NCBI GenBank assembly: GCA_937949785.1
Contig: CALEDH010000008.1
Span: 106,028-170,027, forward strand
Reading direction: 5' to 3'
DNA length: 64,000 bases
Origin: an uncultured Sulfolobales archaeon
Lineage (GTDB): Archaea > Thermoproteota > Thermoprotei_A > Sulfolobales > NBVN01
Part shown: positions 9,136-17,823 of the stretch, one piece after another
Numbering within the stretch: the first letter of the stretch is position 1
Layout: every line of letters starts with the position of its first letter
Translations under genes and position numbers: made by a program
Notes under the pieces: model-generated
What the model was told of the DNA's origin: nothing
The model's input: the letters and a program-made list of their open reading frames with translations, nothing else
Databases searched by the model: none

Positions 9136-10218
9136 TTACCTTCTAGTTAACTCATTTAAAACCTCCACTATACTGTCAAGGCTAGTGTCTATGACCGATC
9201 TATCATAAGCTATTAAACTCCATACCCTAGCCTCATACCCTCCTCTTCTCGGCCAATTTAGTAGGAGTTCTTTCAACGATATCTGCCTTCCTATAATCGG
9301 ATCGGTAATATACCTATTTGTTCTATAATCATACCACTGATATCTTGTAAACCCACCATCAAGCAGGTACTTCTTTGTTGTAGGGTGTAAATGTGATGGA
9401 ACTACATGGATAACCCACTTACTTTTATCAATACGTAGCATATCAAAACTTAGGCGTAATCCATAGTCGTTTACATAAGCCCAAGTAGGATCTACTAGAA
9501 ACCACTTCCCATCAACATAAACTAGTACACCTACATGAGCTGAATCATTAGCTCTCCATATTAGAAGATATACATCCTTAAATCCAACACTCTTAAGAAG
9601 CGCGTACCCAAGTACTGCGAGGTCATCACAATCACCGCCTTGGTCTTTTATAGTTTCATTAGGTAATTTCCAATGATCTTTCATCACTGATGGATCGTAT
9701 TGATAATAGGTATTATTCGACACCCACTCAATCAATTTAACAATCATATCTTCAGCAGAAGACGGTAGTACTGGTAATAACCCACTCACATATCTTAGAG
9801 AGTTGACAGCATTATCAAGGAAAATCTTATTTAATGTATCGTTCTTATAAGGTAAATCATTCGGGATAACAGCCTTACTAAGATAAGACCGGAAGTACTC
9901 TAACTCACTAGCGTATGTTTGAAGCTCGGTTTTTAGTTTGGATATGTGTGATTCGTAGTATGTGATGTTGGCCTTAAGCCATCTATCAACTTCATTGTAC
10001 TTGATGAGGAGTTTATCGTATTCAGCTATCTTTTTATTTAGCTCAGACTTGTAGTAATTTAATTCCCTTAAAGTCTTATCCAACTCAGTTTCATAAGCTC
10101 TTAACTCAGATTTAAGTAATTTATTTTCAGATAATACGATATTTAAATTAACATATATTATCACTAATGTTATTAAGGAAAGTATAAGTGTTATACGTAG
10201 TACCGTAATAAGTTTCAT
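9136..10218 (-). CDS. Membrane-anchored transglutaminase-like protein with coiled coil
   Basis: Extracellular protein tethered by one N-terminal helix (residues 5-30, 'VLRITLILSLITLVIIYV'), followed by a long heptad-type coiled coil (about 30-110) and a transglutaminase-like cysteine peptidase domain (about 155-300). The catalytic triad is visible as Cys197 in 'GGDCDDLAVLGYALL', His228 in 'SAHVGVLVYVDGKW' and Asp243 in 'LVDPTW'. Such archaeal proteins may cleave or crosslink surface proteins, but substrates are unknown. ATG 10218 is followed directly by a typical signal-anchor. It stands alone, convergent with the encapsulin operon. Confidence 0.82.
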   Translation of the reverse strand: MKLITVLRITLILSLITLVIIYVNLNIVLSENKLLKSELRAYETELDKTLRELNYYKSELNKKIAEYDKLLIKYNEVDRWLKANITYYESHISKLKTELQTYASELEYFRSYLSKAVIPNDLPYKNDTLNKIFLDNAVNSLRYVSGLLPVLPSSAEDMIVKLIEWVSNNTYYQYDPSVMKDHWKLPNETIKDQGGDCDDLAVLGYALLKSVGFKDVYLLIWRANDSAHVGVLVYVDGKWFLVDPTWAYVNDYGLRLSFDMLRIDKSKWVIHVVPSHLHPTTKKYLLDGGFTRYQWYDYRTNRYITDPIIGRQISLKELLLNWPRRGGYEARVWSLIAYDRSVIDTSLDSIVEVLNELTRR

Positions 10219-10490
10219 TATTAATACCTGGAATAACTCTTTTAATAGCTTAAAAATGTTTAAGGTTGGAAAGCCTTATGATGTGAAGGCCTACGTACAT
10301 GTCTTCGGTGTTGCAGTCTCTCAGAGATTGATATGCTTTACTTCAGTTTTTTGTTAATTTTTAGTTTTCCTAAGCTTATTAGCTAAGGCAGTAAGACTAC
10401 ATATCAAAATGACAATGTAGTGATGTATAGTATATTTATATGATTGGTCTTCGAACATGAGAGTTAACTATTTGTAAAAAGTTGAGATTA

Positions 10491-10724
10491 CTAAGCAACG
10501 GCTGCGTCGGCTTCATAACCAATAAAGTTGTAAAGCAAGTCGTCAGTCATTAAGAAACCGTTGTCATTTAAGAGTTTCTGCATATTTAATATCTTATTCT
10601 TCCTAATAGTATAGGAGTTAGAACTTAGAACATGTATTAGTAGTTCAGTAATTTCATCTTGATTTAAATTCTTTACAACTTTGACCAACTCTCCTAAATT
10701 TTTAATAGACGTTCTCTCCCTCAT
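10491..10724 (-). CDS. Small hypothetical protein (77 aa)
   Basis: Not recognised. The predicted protein is mostly helical and charged ('LGELVKVVKNLNQDEITELLIHVL'), with no membrane segment, cysteines or known motif. Support for it being real is contextual: it has an ATG start, no competing gene in the region, and a TATA-like 'TTTTAAATTTA' on the minus strand at about 10758-10768, at a distance that would place the transcript start just before the ATG. The last codons are Ala/Val-rich ('YEADAAVA'). Could still be a chance ORF. Confidence 0.45.
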   Translation of the reverse strand: MRERTSIKNLGELVKVVKNLNQDEITELLIHVLSSNSYTIRKNKILNMQKLLNDNGFLMTDDLLYNFIGYEADAAVA

Positions 10725-10847
10725 TGAAAGCCACTAATAACTTCCTTGAATATAGGTAAATTTAAAAGACCTTGGCCAAGCGTTCTCATCTTAGACCTCG
10801 CAAACATTAATAGAGGTTATATATGATCAGTTTAATTAGGGATTAAG

Positions 10848-11663
10848 ATGGTTAACTCCTCTAACGTATGTAGTTTTAAGAGGCTTTTTGATAGTGTAGT
10901 TGTTAGGCCTCCAGCAGATGATTTAATAAGATGTGTTTCGACTAGTCATGAGAGGCATAGTGTTAATACTTTAAATGCTTTAAAACAGCATGTTGAATAC
11001 GTTAAGATATTACTTGAGGAGGGGATTGATGTTTATTCATTGCCTACCCTTAAGGGCTTTCCTGACGCTGTATTTATACAGGATACAGCTATTGTAAGTT
11101 CTTTAAGGAGGGAGGCATTGATTTCAAACTTTGGTGAGGTCAGTAGGAGGGGTGAGGAATTAAGTATTGCTGAGTTCTTAGGGAGGCATGGATATAAATT
11201 AGCTTATGTTAAACCGCCTGCTACGTTAGAAGGTGGTGATGTATTGGTTACTGATGTTGGATTGATCTACGTTGGTATTACTACGAGGACTAATTTAGGC
11301 GGTGTTGAATACTTAAAGAACTTCTATAAGGGATATGAGGTAATTCCGGTGGTGGTTAATAAGGTTTTCCATTTGCTCTCAGCTGTGACTTACTTAGGTA
11401 GTAAGACTGTAGCTTTAGTGCCGGAGTTAATTGATGTATCAGTATTTAAGGGTTTTAAAATAATTGAGGTATCGCTTAATGAGGCGTACGCTGTAAACAT
11501 GTTATACTTAGGTGATGGTAAGGTCTTAATGCCTGAGGGGTATCCGAAAACCTACAGTAAGCTAAGGAGTAATGGGTTTAAACCTATCGAGGTTGATGTC
11601 TCGGAATTTAGAAAATGTGATGGTGGTATTACCTGTCTATCCCTACCCCTCTATAACGTCTGA
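10848..11663 (+). CDS. Dimethylargininase (DDAH)-like amidinohydrolase
   Basis: Member of the guanidine-group modifying superfamily (arginine deiminase / DDAH fold). Pentein-fold landmarks are 'GFPDAVFIQDTAIV' (Asp/Glu substrate contacts), 'LEGGDVLV' (127-134), catalytic His175 in 'NKVFHLLSAVTYL' and catalytic Cys263 in 'GGITCLSLPL'. The chemistry is hydrolysis of a guanidino group through a thiouronium intermediate; the actual archaeal substrate (methylated arginine, arginine or another guanidine) is not known from sequence. Length 271 fits DDAH rather than the longer arginine deiminase. A TATA-like 'TTATATAT' at about 10815 puts the transcript start very near the ATG, so the mRNA may be almost leaderless. 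Confidence 0.82.
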   Translation: MVNSSNVCSFKRLFDSVVVRPPADDLIRCVSTSHERHSVNTLNALKQHVEYVKILLEEGIDVYSLPTLKGFPDAVFIQDTAIVSSLRREALISNFGEVSRRGEELSIAEFLGRHGYKLAYVKPPATLEGGDVLVTDVGLIYVGITTRTNLGGVEYLKNFYKGYEVIPVVVNKVFHLLSAVTYLGSKTVALVPELIDVSVFKGFKIIEVSLNEAYAVNMLYLGDGKVLMPEGYPKTYSKLRSNGFKPIEVDVSEFRKCDGGITCLSLPLYNV

Positions 11664-11720
11664 CCATATGTTCAATATGTTTGAATAACATCGTTTCACG
11701 TTTTCGAAAGGTTTTTATTG

Positions 11721-11743
11721 ATATCTCGTATATTAAGAGATAT
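11721..11743. promoter_or_regulatory. Inverted repeat upstream of nhaC, operator-like
   Basis: A perfect 7-base inverted repeat, ATATCTC (11721-11727) and GAGATAT (11737-11743), separated by 9 bases, lies directly after a TATA-like 'TTTTTATTG' and just before the 'AGGAGGTGAT' ribosome site. Its position at the expected transcription start fits a repressor operator or a leader hairpin; neither is proved. Confidence 0.35.
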
Positions 11744-11802
11744 GAGATAGGAGGTGATGTGAAGTTAATAAAAAAATTATTAAGTATTCAGTAGTAATTG
11801 CA

Positions 11803-13527
11803 GTGTTGATCGTAGCCCTACTAACCTTCACATCGCCTGAAGCTGAGTTCATGCCTGAGGAGAAGAGATATCCTTACATAACCTTCCCACTTCTACCTCC
11901 AATACTAGCTATAGCTTTAGCGATGGCTACAGGAGAGATAGTTCCAGCACTATTCGCCGGTATATGGGTAGGTGCTTTAATGGTTACCGGTTATAACCCG
12001 TTGCAAGCCACTGTTCAATTAATTGATTGGTACATAGCTAATGCGACAGATTCCTGGAACGCGTCCATACTACTTTACGACTTCGTTTTAGGGGCGTTTA
12101 TGGGTCTTCTCTACGCTTCCGGCGCAGTACACTCATTTGCTAGGGCGGTGTCGAAGAACATTAAAAGTGCTAGAGGTGCTAGCCTTGCAGCATCCTTACT
12201 GGGTCTTGCAGTATTCTTCGATGACTACGGAAACACGGTCATAGTAGGCAATTCTATGAGGCCTATCACAGATAAGTTAAGAGTGAGCAGGGAGCTTCTC
12301 AGCTATATCGTTGACTCAACCGCAGCGCCGATAGCCGGTATAGCATTAGTTTCCTCATGGATAGGTTATGAGGTAAGCTTAATTAGAGACTCTATAGACT
12401 CCCTATCACAGCAAGCTGCTGAAGGTGCTATAGGTGCAGCACCTACTTATGAGGCTTATTACATGTGGTTAAACGCTGTTCCATACCACTTCTACTCACT
12501 ACTAGCTATACTTATGGTCTTCATCGTGGCGTTAAGTAGGAGGCATTACGGACCTATGTTAAACGCTGAGTTCAGATCTATTAAGGAGGGGAAGGTATTA
12601 AGAGATGGTGCAACACCACTACTGCCGACTGAGGAGGTCTTAGGCTCGGAAATAAGGGTTCGGAAACAGGCTTCCGGTTGGTTGTTCGGCATAGCTATGC
12701 TTGTCTTAGTCATCGTTACATTACTTGGTTTATGGGCTACAGGAGCTGAAGACCTAACAACTTTCTGGGAAACACCGTTTACTGATGCTTTGATGAATGC
12801 TGATACGGCTAAGGCGTTGTTATGGGCTGGGATGGCAACTTACTTCATAACGTTTGCATGGCTACTATTAGGTAGGGTTATGAGTTTCAAGGATGTTATG
12901 AGGAATACCTTCAAGGGGATGTACCTCATGGTCTTACCCAACGCCATACTACTCCATGCATGGAGTATTAAATCGGCGACAGATGCTGTTGGGACAGCTG
13001 AGTACGTAGTACACGGAGCTGTAGTTATAGGGCTTTCAGCCTTATTAGTACCTCTCATCATATACTTAGCGTCGATGTTCATATCATTTACTACAGGGAC
13101 TAGTTGGGGTACGTTCGGAGTTATGATGCCTATCGCAGTACCTATGGCTTGGCAGTTAGCATTACTTCAATATCCGAACGATATTAACGTAGCATATATT
13201 GTGGCTTTCGCATCGATAGGAGCTGTCTTCGGTGGGGGGATATTCGGGGATCACTGCTCACCAATAAGTGATACAACAATAATGTCATCGATGTTCTCAG
13301 CAGCAGATCATATAGACCACGTATCTACTCAGCTGCCGTACGCATTAACAGCCGGTATAATAGGTATAGTACTATATGCACTGTTCGCGTTAGGCATCAC
13401 TAACTACATAGTACTGCTACCAGCCGGTATATTATTATTGATAGCGCTACATATGATGTTAAACATGATGTACGCTAGAACGGTTAAACTACCAGCTGTA
13501 ATACCTAACTACGAGGCAGAGGCTTGA
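11803..13527 (+). CDS. nhaC: Na+/H+ antiporter, NhaC family
   Basis: Polytopic inner-membrane antiporter exchanging sodium for protons. Family signatures are 'VFFDDYGNTVIVGNSMRPI', 'YIVDSTAAPIAGIALVSSWIG' and 'GGGIFGDHCSPISDTTIMSS'; about 11-12 hydrophobic helices are seen over 574 residues. The annotated GTG at 11803 is probably not the true start: the only good ribosome site, 'AGGAGGTGAT' (11749-11758), is 45 bases upstream and abuts GTG 11759, which opens 'MKLIKK' and then reads to a TAG at 11792. A -1 shift at the seven-A run (11770-11776) would join this to 'IIKYSVVIAVLIVALLTF' and the rest of the protein. See findings. Function of the main body is secure. Confidence 0.88.
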   Translation: MLIVALLTFTSPEAEFMPEEKRYPYITFPLLPPILAIALAMATGEIVPALFAGIWVGALMVTGYNPLQATVQLIDWYIANATDSWNASILLYDFVLGAFMGLLYASGAVHSFARAVSKNIKSARGASLAASLLGLAVFFDDYGNTVIVGNSMRPITDKLRVSRELLSYIVDSTAAPIAGIALVSSWIGYEVSLIRDSIDSLSQQAAEGAIGAAPTYEAYYMWLNAVPYHFYSLLAILMVFIVALSRRHYGPMLNAEFRSIKEGKVLRDGATPLLPTEEVLGSEIRVRKQASGWLFGIAMLVLVIVTLLGLWATGAEDLTTFWETPFTDALMNADTAKALLWAGMATYFITFAWLLLGRVMSFKDVMRNTFKGMYLMVLPNAILLHAWSIKSATDAVGTAEYVVHGAVVIGLSALLVPLIIYLASMFISFTTGTSWGTFGVMMPIAVPMAWQLALLQYPNDINVAYIVAFASIGAVFGGGIFGDHCSPISDTTIMSSMFSAADHIDHVSTQLPYALTAGIIGIVLYALFALGITNYIVLLPAGILLLIALHMMLNMMYARTVKLPAVIPNYEAEA

Positions 13528-13981
13528 TGATAGTTAAACATATGAGTAACCAAGGCAGTTTCCATTTTTCCCTTTTTCATGGAGGTAGTACCTCAGCCTA
13601 CGAATGCCTACAAACGTTTGGATAGTTGTTAGGACTGAGGACATAGGTCGTTATCGGATGGTTAACACCGCATGCTCGCCTCAACTTCTAAGACATCAGT
13701 AGCTATCACCGCTGACAGTGAGGGACCACATGTCGGGACTTTAAGACATACTAGCTCAGCTCATTTAACTCACCGCATATCATGCACACAGACCACACCA
13801 TATAATTAAGAATTTAACCATTTGGGAACAGCTGAAAGCTCTCCTATGGAAGGGGGATGCTAAGCGTAATGGAATTTTAGGTTAGATTGGAACAGCTGGG
13901 TTTTTCACTCACTCTATGTTTCCACACCATCTAATAGTTTTTAAGCTTTTTTACATAGCTATCTTTAGGTAAAGAAGTCGG
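13528..13981. other. 454-base intergenic region
   Basis: No ORF with family resemblance is seen. It contains a 10-base direct repeat, GGAACAGCTG, at 13825-13834 and 13889-13898, the second copy followed by GGTTTTT, and two A/T-rich boxes (about 13801-13815 and 13935-13950) that could be promoters for the downstream membrane-protein cluster. No tRNA or C/D box RNA could be drawn. Confidence 0.4.
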
Positions 13982-14395
13982 ATGGGTATTAATAACTCAT
14001 CGCCCATGATAAGTAGGGTGAAACTACTTCTCCGCATAGCGTCTTATTCGTTTCTAGTAGTAGGTGTGGTGTTAGCGTCGTTCTCCATTACTATAGTTAT
14101 CGTATTAACTTCAATATCGAATATTATGAATCTGCTTAACTTAGAACTCGTAGACCTACCTAGGATTACGTATCTCACTGTGTCTAGCATCGTATCGGTC
14201 TGCGGGTACGTTAAGGTAGGTGATATGGTAGGTGCTGTGGATTCTGGGAGGGTTGAAGGGTTAAGGAAATCACTACTGATTTGGAGTTTCTTAGGGTTTG
14301 CATTCAGCTTCATAATACCTGGGGCTATAACTCTAACCGTACTGCTAAAGTACTACAGTACGCTTATAAAGGTAACTACTATTATGTACTCTTAG
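13982..14395 (+). CDS. Small membrane protein, three helices, unknown
   Basis: Not recognised. The 137-residue product has three clear hydrophobic helices: about 20-45 ('YSFLVVGVVLASFSITIVIV'), 62-80 and 103-122 ('FLGFAFSFIIPGAITLTVLL'), with a short charged segment between the second and third ('VGAVDSGRVEGLRKS'). It opens a three-gene plus-strand cluster; the next gene begins 8 bases after its stop, so cotranscription is likely. The cluster encodes only membrane or surface proteins, which suggests an envelope complex (inference). Confidence 0.6.
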   Translation: MGINNSSPMISRVKLLLRIASYSFLVVGVVLASFSITIVIVLTSISNIMNLLNLELVDLPRITYLTVSSIVSVCGYVKVGDMVGAVDSGRVEGLRKSLLIWSFLGFAFSFIIPGAITLTVLLKYYSTLIKVTTIMYS

Positions 14396-14403
14396 GTGTT
14401 TAG

Positions 14404-15141
14404 ATGGCGTACATGTATAGTAGGAGGTTCATGATCTTCAGCCAAATCTACAGTCAGATGATAATATTAATCCTCGCAGTTGTCAACACTTATTACCCTC
14501 AATACCTCAGCTACACTTTCCTAATATTCATAGGATCTATGTTCGTAATGATGTTCACCACGTTTAGGACGTCGTTAAAGCACGTCATCGGTTCTGAGGC
14601 TAAGGAGGTAAGGGAAGGTAGGAAGTTACTTGAGGTTAAATACGATGATGTTATGAGCGTAGCTAGACATGACGCCAAATTAAACGATGAGTTAAAACCT
14701 ATGATGAAGACCACCCTATTAAGCCTAGCTAATATGTTCATCATATTTGCATGGTACTACATATACTTTAACATTCTTATACATAGCTTTGAAGGAGCGG
14801 ACTTAACGATGAAATTCGTAGGGTTTCTACTAGGCTATGAAATACCTTACATCGCTGTTACTGTTGTCAGCCTATTCACTAGGAAGTCTTTTAAGACCAT
14901 GGTTCAGGTAGTCAGAGATTTCATAATATATGATAGGGGGGTCGTGGGCTCTGGAATATGTATTAAGTTTCCCTTATCAAGTAACTACGTAGTTAAAGTT
15001 GAACCAAGCAGGAAGTTCGTAGAGATAGCTAAGGTTGATAAGAACTCGGTAATTAAGTATAGATTTTACAGTAAGAATTATGATAAGATAGCAAACATCG
15101 TTGATAGGTATGGTAAACCTAAATCAGAGTCTAAGGATTAG
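14404..15141 (+). CDS. DUF2208-like archaeal membrane protein
   Basis: Integral membrane protein of about 245 residues with roughly four helices (11-30, 36-52, 104-125, 140-160) separated by a charged cytoplasmic stretch ('SEAKEVREGRKLLEVKYDDV'), then a soluble C-terminal part (170-245). Size and layout resemble the archaeal DUF2208 family, a call I hold with moderate confidence. ATG 14404 has 'GGTG' 5 bases upstream. It lies between two other envelope genes and overlaps the start of the next one by about 30 bases, so translation is probably coupled. No enzymatic motif is visible. Confidence 0.6.
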   Translation: MAYMYSRRFMIFSQIYSQMIILILAVVNTYYPQYLSYTFLIFIGSMFVMMFTTFRTSLKHVIGSEAKEVREGRKLLEVKYDDVMSVARHDAKLNDELKPMMKTTLLSLANMFIIFAWYYIYFNILIHSFEGADLTMKFVGFLLGYEIPYIAVTVVSLFTRKSFKTMVQVVRDFIIYDRGVVGSGICIKFPLSSNYVVKVEPSRKFVEIAKVDKNSVIKYRFYSKNYDKIANIVDRYGKPKSESKD

Positions 15142-16486
15142 ATATATACGAATATACATACTCATATTCATAGTGCTCATCACCCTAAAACCGCCTGCAG
15201 ACCTTCAAACCCTAACGTCAGACTTCACAATACCTCGACATATCTTAAGAATTTACTCGGCCATAGCATTGCCGAATACCGATGAAGTGTTAATAGCGAC
15301 AGAGTCATCCCTACTACTATTAAATCTGAGTGAGGGCTTAATTCGTGAAATCCCTGTTAAAGATATTTACGACTTAGAACTCTTTAATGATGCTATTGTA
15401 GGGACCGGTAAGACCTCCGGTAAGGCATACATACTACTTCTCAATCAGAATATGACTGCAACATCAATTAAATACTCTGTAGACTCCGCACTATACGACT
15501 CCGTAATAAGTAGTAACACCATATTGAGCAGTGGGTACGCCTTAATTAACTCTACCTATAAAATAATGATTACATATTCCAACGGTTCTGAGGTAGTAAC
15601 CTATATAGCGGACTGCCCGTCAGCATGTTATGGTAGGAAACTGCTAATCGCTCAGAGAGGTGAGGTCATCCTAGCAGGTTCTTTATTTCTAAGAGGTCGG
15701 AATTACCAGTGGAGCTATGATGTATTCCACGGAGTATTAGGTAGTACATCGCTAATTGGTAGTTATGTAAGTCTTGACGGTAACGACTACGTAGTAAACT
15801 CATTCTTAATTAACAACACCATATACACAGTGATAAATTCTGACACCTCAGGACTCCACGTAGCGGTTGCCGATTATGATAACTTCAACACATCCCTCTA
15901 TAGAATATTAGTAGATGGTAGGAGGGTGGATGGTGTTAACGCTGCCCACTACAACGATTCAATACTAATAATTGCTAAGGATTTGATGGGGGACTCATAC
16001 ACGGTCTTACTCAACGTATCGTCGGGAATCCACATAGCGTTCAGCCTGGGTAATACCTCCGTAGACATATCGATGGCTAACGATAAAGCCGTATACTTAA
16101 ATAGCTATGCGAGCTCTGCCAGAAGCAATTTAATTATATGTGACTTTGATGAAGTAATTGAGTACCTTAGGAGGTTTAACTCTAGGCATGTCTCGTTAAA
16201 CAGTGTCGACGTATTTCCATCAACCCTGAAGTTAGCCTTCAATAAAGGCGAATTAAATTATGAAGTCTCCACACATACCATCCCATCACCTACTACCAGC
16301 GCTATAGCTACTACTTCAATCGGGAGGAATGAGAGCACATCCACTACATATTCTAAGGAACCACTGTATACTTTAAAGATTGATGAGCTGGTATGGGGTA
16401 GGGTATCATTCCTCACAATAGGTATTATCCTAATAACGTCTTCAATAATACTTAAATATTTAACGAGGATCAGGGTTGAGGAGTGA
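15110..16486 (+). CDS. Surface protein anchored at both ends, propeller-like ectodomain
   Basis: Predicted cell-surface protein. An N-terminal hydrophobic helix ('IYILIFIVLITL') is followed by about 370 residues of short beta-strand-rich repeats ('VDGVNAAHYNDSILIIAK'), with many N-x-S/T sites, then a Ser/Thr-rich spacer ('TIPSPTTSAIATTSI') and a C-terminal helix ('SFLTIGIILITSSIIL') before a short basic tail. The track starts at TTG 15101; ATG 15110 is the more natural start. Either overlaps the preceding gene. The architecture resembles beta-propeller sensors or S-layer-associated stalk proteins, but there is no sequence signature that fixes a function. Confidence 0.6.
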   Translation: MVNLNQSLRIRYIRIYILIFIVLITLKPPADLQTLTSDFTIPRHILRIYSAIALPNTDEVLIATESSLLLLNLSEGLIREIPVKDIYDLELFNDAIVGTGKTSGKAYILLLNQNMTATSIKYSVDSALYDSVISSNTILSSGYALINSTYKIMITYSNGSEVVTYIADCPSACYGRKLLIAQRGEVILAGSLFLRGRNYQWSYDVFHGVLGSTSLIGSYVSLDGNDYVVNSFLINNTIYTVINSDTSGLHVAVADYDNFNTSLYRILVDGRRVDGVNAAHYNDSILIIAKDLMGDSYTVLLNVSSGIHIAFSLGNTSVDISMANDKAVYLNSYASSARSNLIICDFDEVIEYLRRFNSRHVSLNSVDVFPSTLKLAFNKGELNYEVSTHTIPSPTTSAIATTSIGRNESTSTTYSKEPLYTLKIDELVWGRVSFLTIGIILITSSIILKYLTRIRVEE

Positions 16487-16700
16487 GGTGTTCTGGGTTA
16501 AGCATCGATAACGGTAAACATATTACCTGTAATCTGTAAACATTGTAGGTAAATTCGAATCTCTCATGGTTCGTTCTACGATGCGGGTTTGACTTAGTTC
16601 CATATCCTGTGGGGAGGTTAATGCCCCAGCAGGTAGCTGATCACGTTAAATAGAATGCAGATATTTAAATATTGCTAAGTACCGTTAATGGGGATGCTGT

Positions 16701-17378
16701 GTGAACTCATTAGAAGTGGTGTTGAAGTTCTTCACCTCAGGCAAACCTATATTTATCTACGATTCCTACAGCCGTGAAGATGAGGTTGATATGGTTTACC
16801 ATGCGTCGTTCATCACGTATAGAGAGATATATAGTTTAAGGACTATAGCAGGTGGTTTAATATGCTATGTCATACCCTATGAAGTTGGAGTTAAGTTAGG
16901 CCTTAAATTTATGGATGAAATACTCAACGCAGCTGGTTTAGAGGAGTTGACGATGAAGAGGTTAGGCTACGGTGATAAGCCAGCCTTCAGCCTATGGGTT
17001 AACTACGTAGGTGTTAAGACAGGTATCTCGGATATGGATAGGGCCTTAACAATCAGTAAGTTGTACGAAGTTACAGAACTTATCGTTAAGGGCTATGTTG
17101 ATGAAGGTAGGAAACTATTCTATAAGGGATTTATGAGTCCAGGCCATGTACCAATACTCATGAGTCGCGGTATCACGAGTAGGAGGGGGCATACGGAGTT
17201 GAGTGAGGCCTTGACTAGATTGGCAAAATTAACACCAGCGACAGTAATTGCAGAGGTGCTTGATGAGGGGTACTCAATGCCTTTAAGCAAGGCTAAGGAA
17301 CTTGCAGAGAAATTAAATACCGTGATAGTCAGCAGTAAAGAGATAATCGAAGCTTACATAAAGTCTCCTACTCCTTAA
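16701..17378 (+). CDS. ribB: 3,4-dihydroxy-2-butanone 4-phosphate synthase
   Basis: Riboflavin pathway enzyme converting ribulose 5-phosphate to dihydroxybutanone phosphate plus formate, needing Mg2+. Diagnostic blocks are the acidic loop 'DSYSREDEVDMVYHA' (21-35), 'TGISDMDRALTI' and 'FMSPGHVPILMSRGITSRRGHTELSEA', in which the Arg and His of the 'RRGHTE' motif are active-site residues. At 225 residues it is the stand-alone archaeal form without a GTP cyclohydrolase II domain. GTG start has 'GGGGATG' 6-7 bases upstream, and a TATA-like 'ATTTAAATATT' lies near 16665. It is a single gene in its surroundings; a GTP cyclohydrolase I (FolE) gene is at the far end of the window. Confidence 0.95.
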   Translation: MNSLEVVLKFFTSGKPIFIYDSYSREDEVDMVYHASFITYREIYSLRTIAGGLICYVIPYEVGVKLGLKFMDEILNAAGLEELTMKRLGYGDKPAFSLWVNYVGVKTGISDMDRALTISKLYEVTELIVKGYVDEGRKLFYKGFMSPGHVPILMSRGITSRRGHTELSEALTRLAKLTPATVIAEVLDEGYSMPLSKAKELAEKLNTVIVSSKEIIEAYIKSPTP

Positions 17379-17823
17379 AGATCCTGAGAGTTATCGACAC
17401 AGCGTCTTTACTAACAGTTCTAGGGTAAGAACTACGTATGTTTATCGAAAGAGCAGTGGTCCAGGAACTATCCCGGTAGTTGTCGTCGTTAGGTAGTTAT
17501 ATTGTAGTCATCTGCTCACACTACCTCTACGGCTTCGTAGGTATATCCTAATTTCTCAACCACACCTCCCGTACTTCAGTGGTATATACTCATTAAGCAC
17601 TGACCCCACCACACATCAATCACATGCAGATCACATAGGCAATCCATAAAGCTCTTAACCTCGAAACGGTATGAAGGGCTAACCGTTCAGAGACTACTGA
17701 CGAATCCGGCAGTTCACCATAAATCCTCTATAAACCTAGATGATTAAGCCTGTAGTATTCAAGCATTAACAGTAAAACTTTTATACCTCACCCCATTAAT
17801 TATGTGGTGATGTAGTTGAGCCA
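17379..17823. other. 445-base intergenic region upstream of trpB2
   Basis: No convincing ORF or RNA gene. A TATA-like 'CTTTTATAC' (about 17779-17787) would drive trpB2. A short inverted repeat AACGGT...ACCGTT (near 17665-17690) is the only other structure noticed and is weak. Confidence 0.4.

Noticed and set aside
13825-13898. Direct repeat GGAACAGCTG, considered as an insertion footprint or origin repeat
   Set aside because: Only two short copies with no flanking element or replication gene.
16606-16633. Hairpin CCTG-t-GGGG...CCCC-ag-CAGG upstream of ribB, considered as an FMN riboswitch or H/ACA RNA
   Set aside because: It lies upstream of the TATA-like box for ribB, so would not be in the mRNA; conserved RFN or ACA features are not seen.
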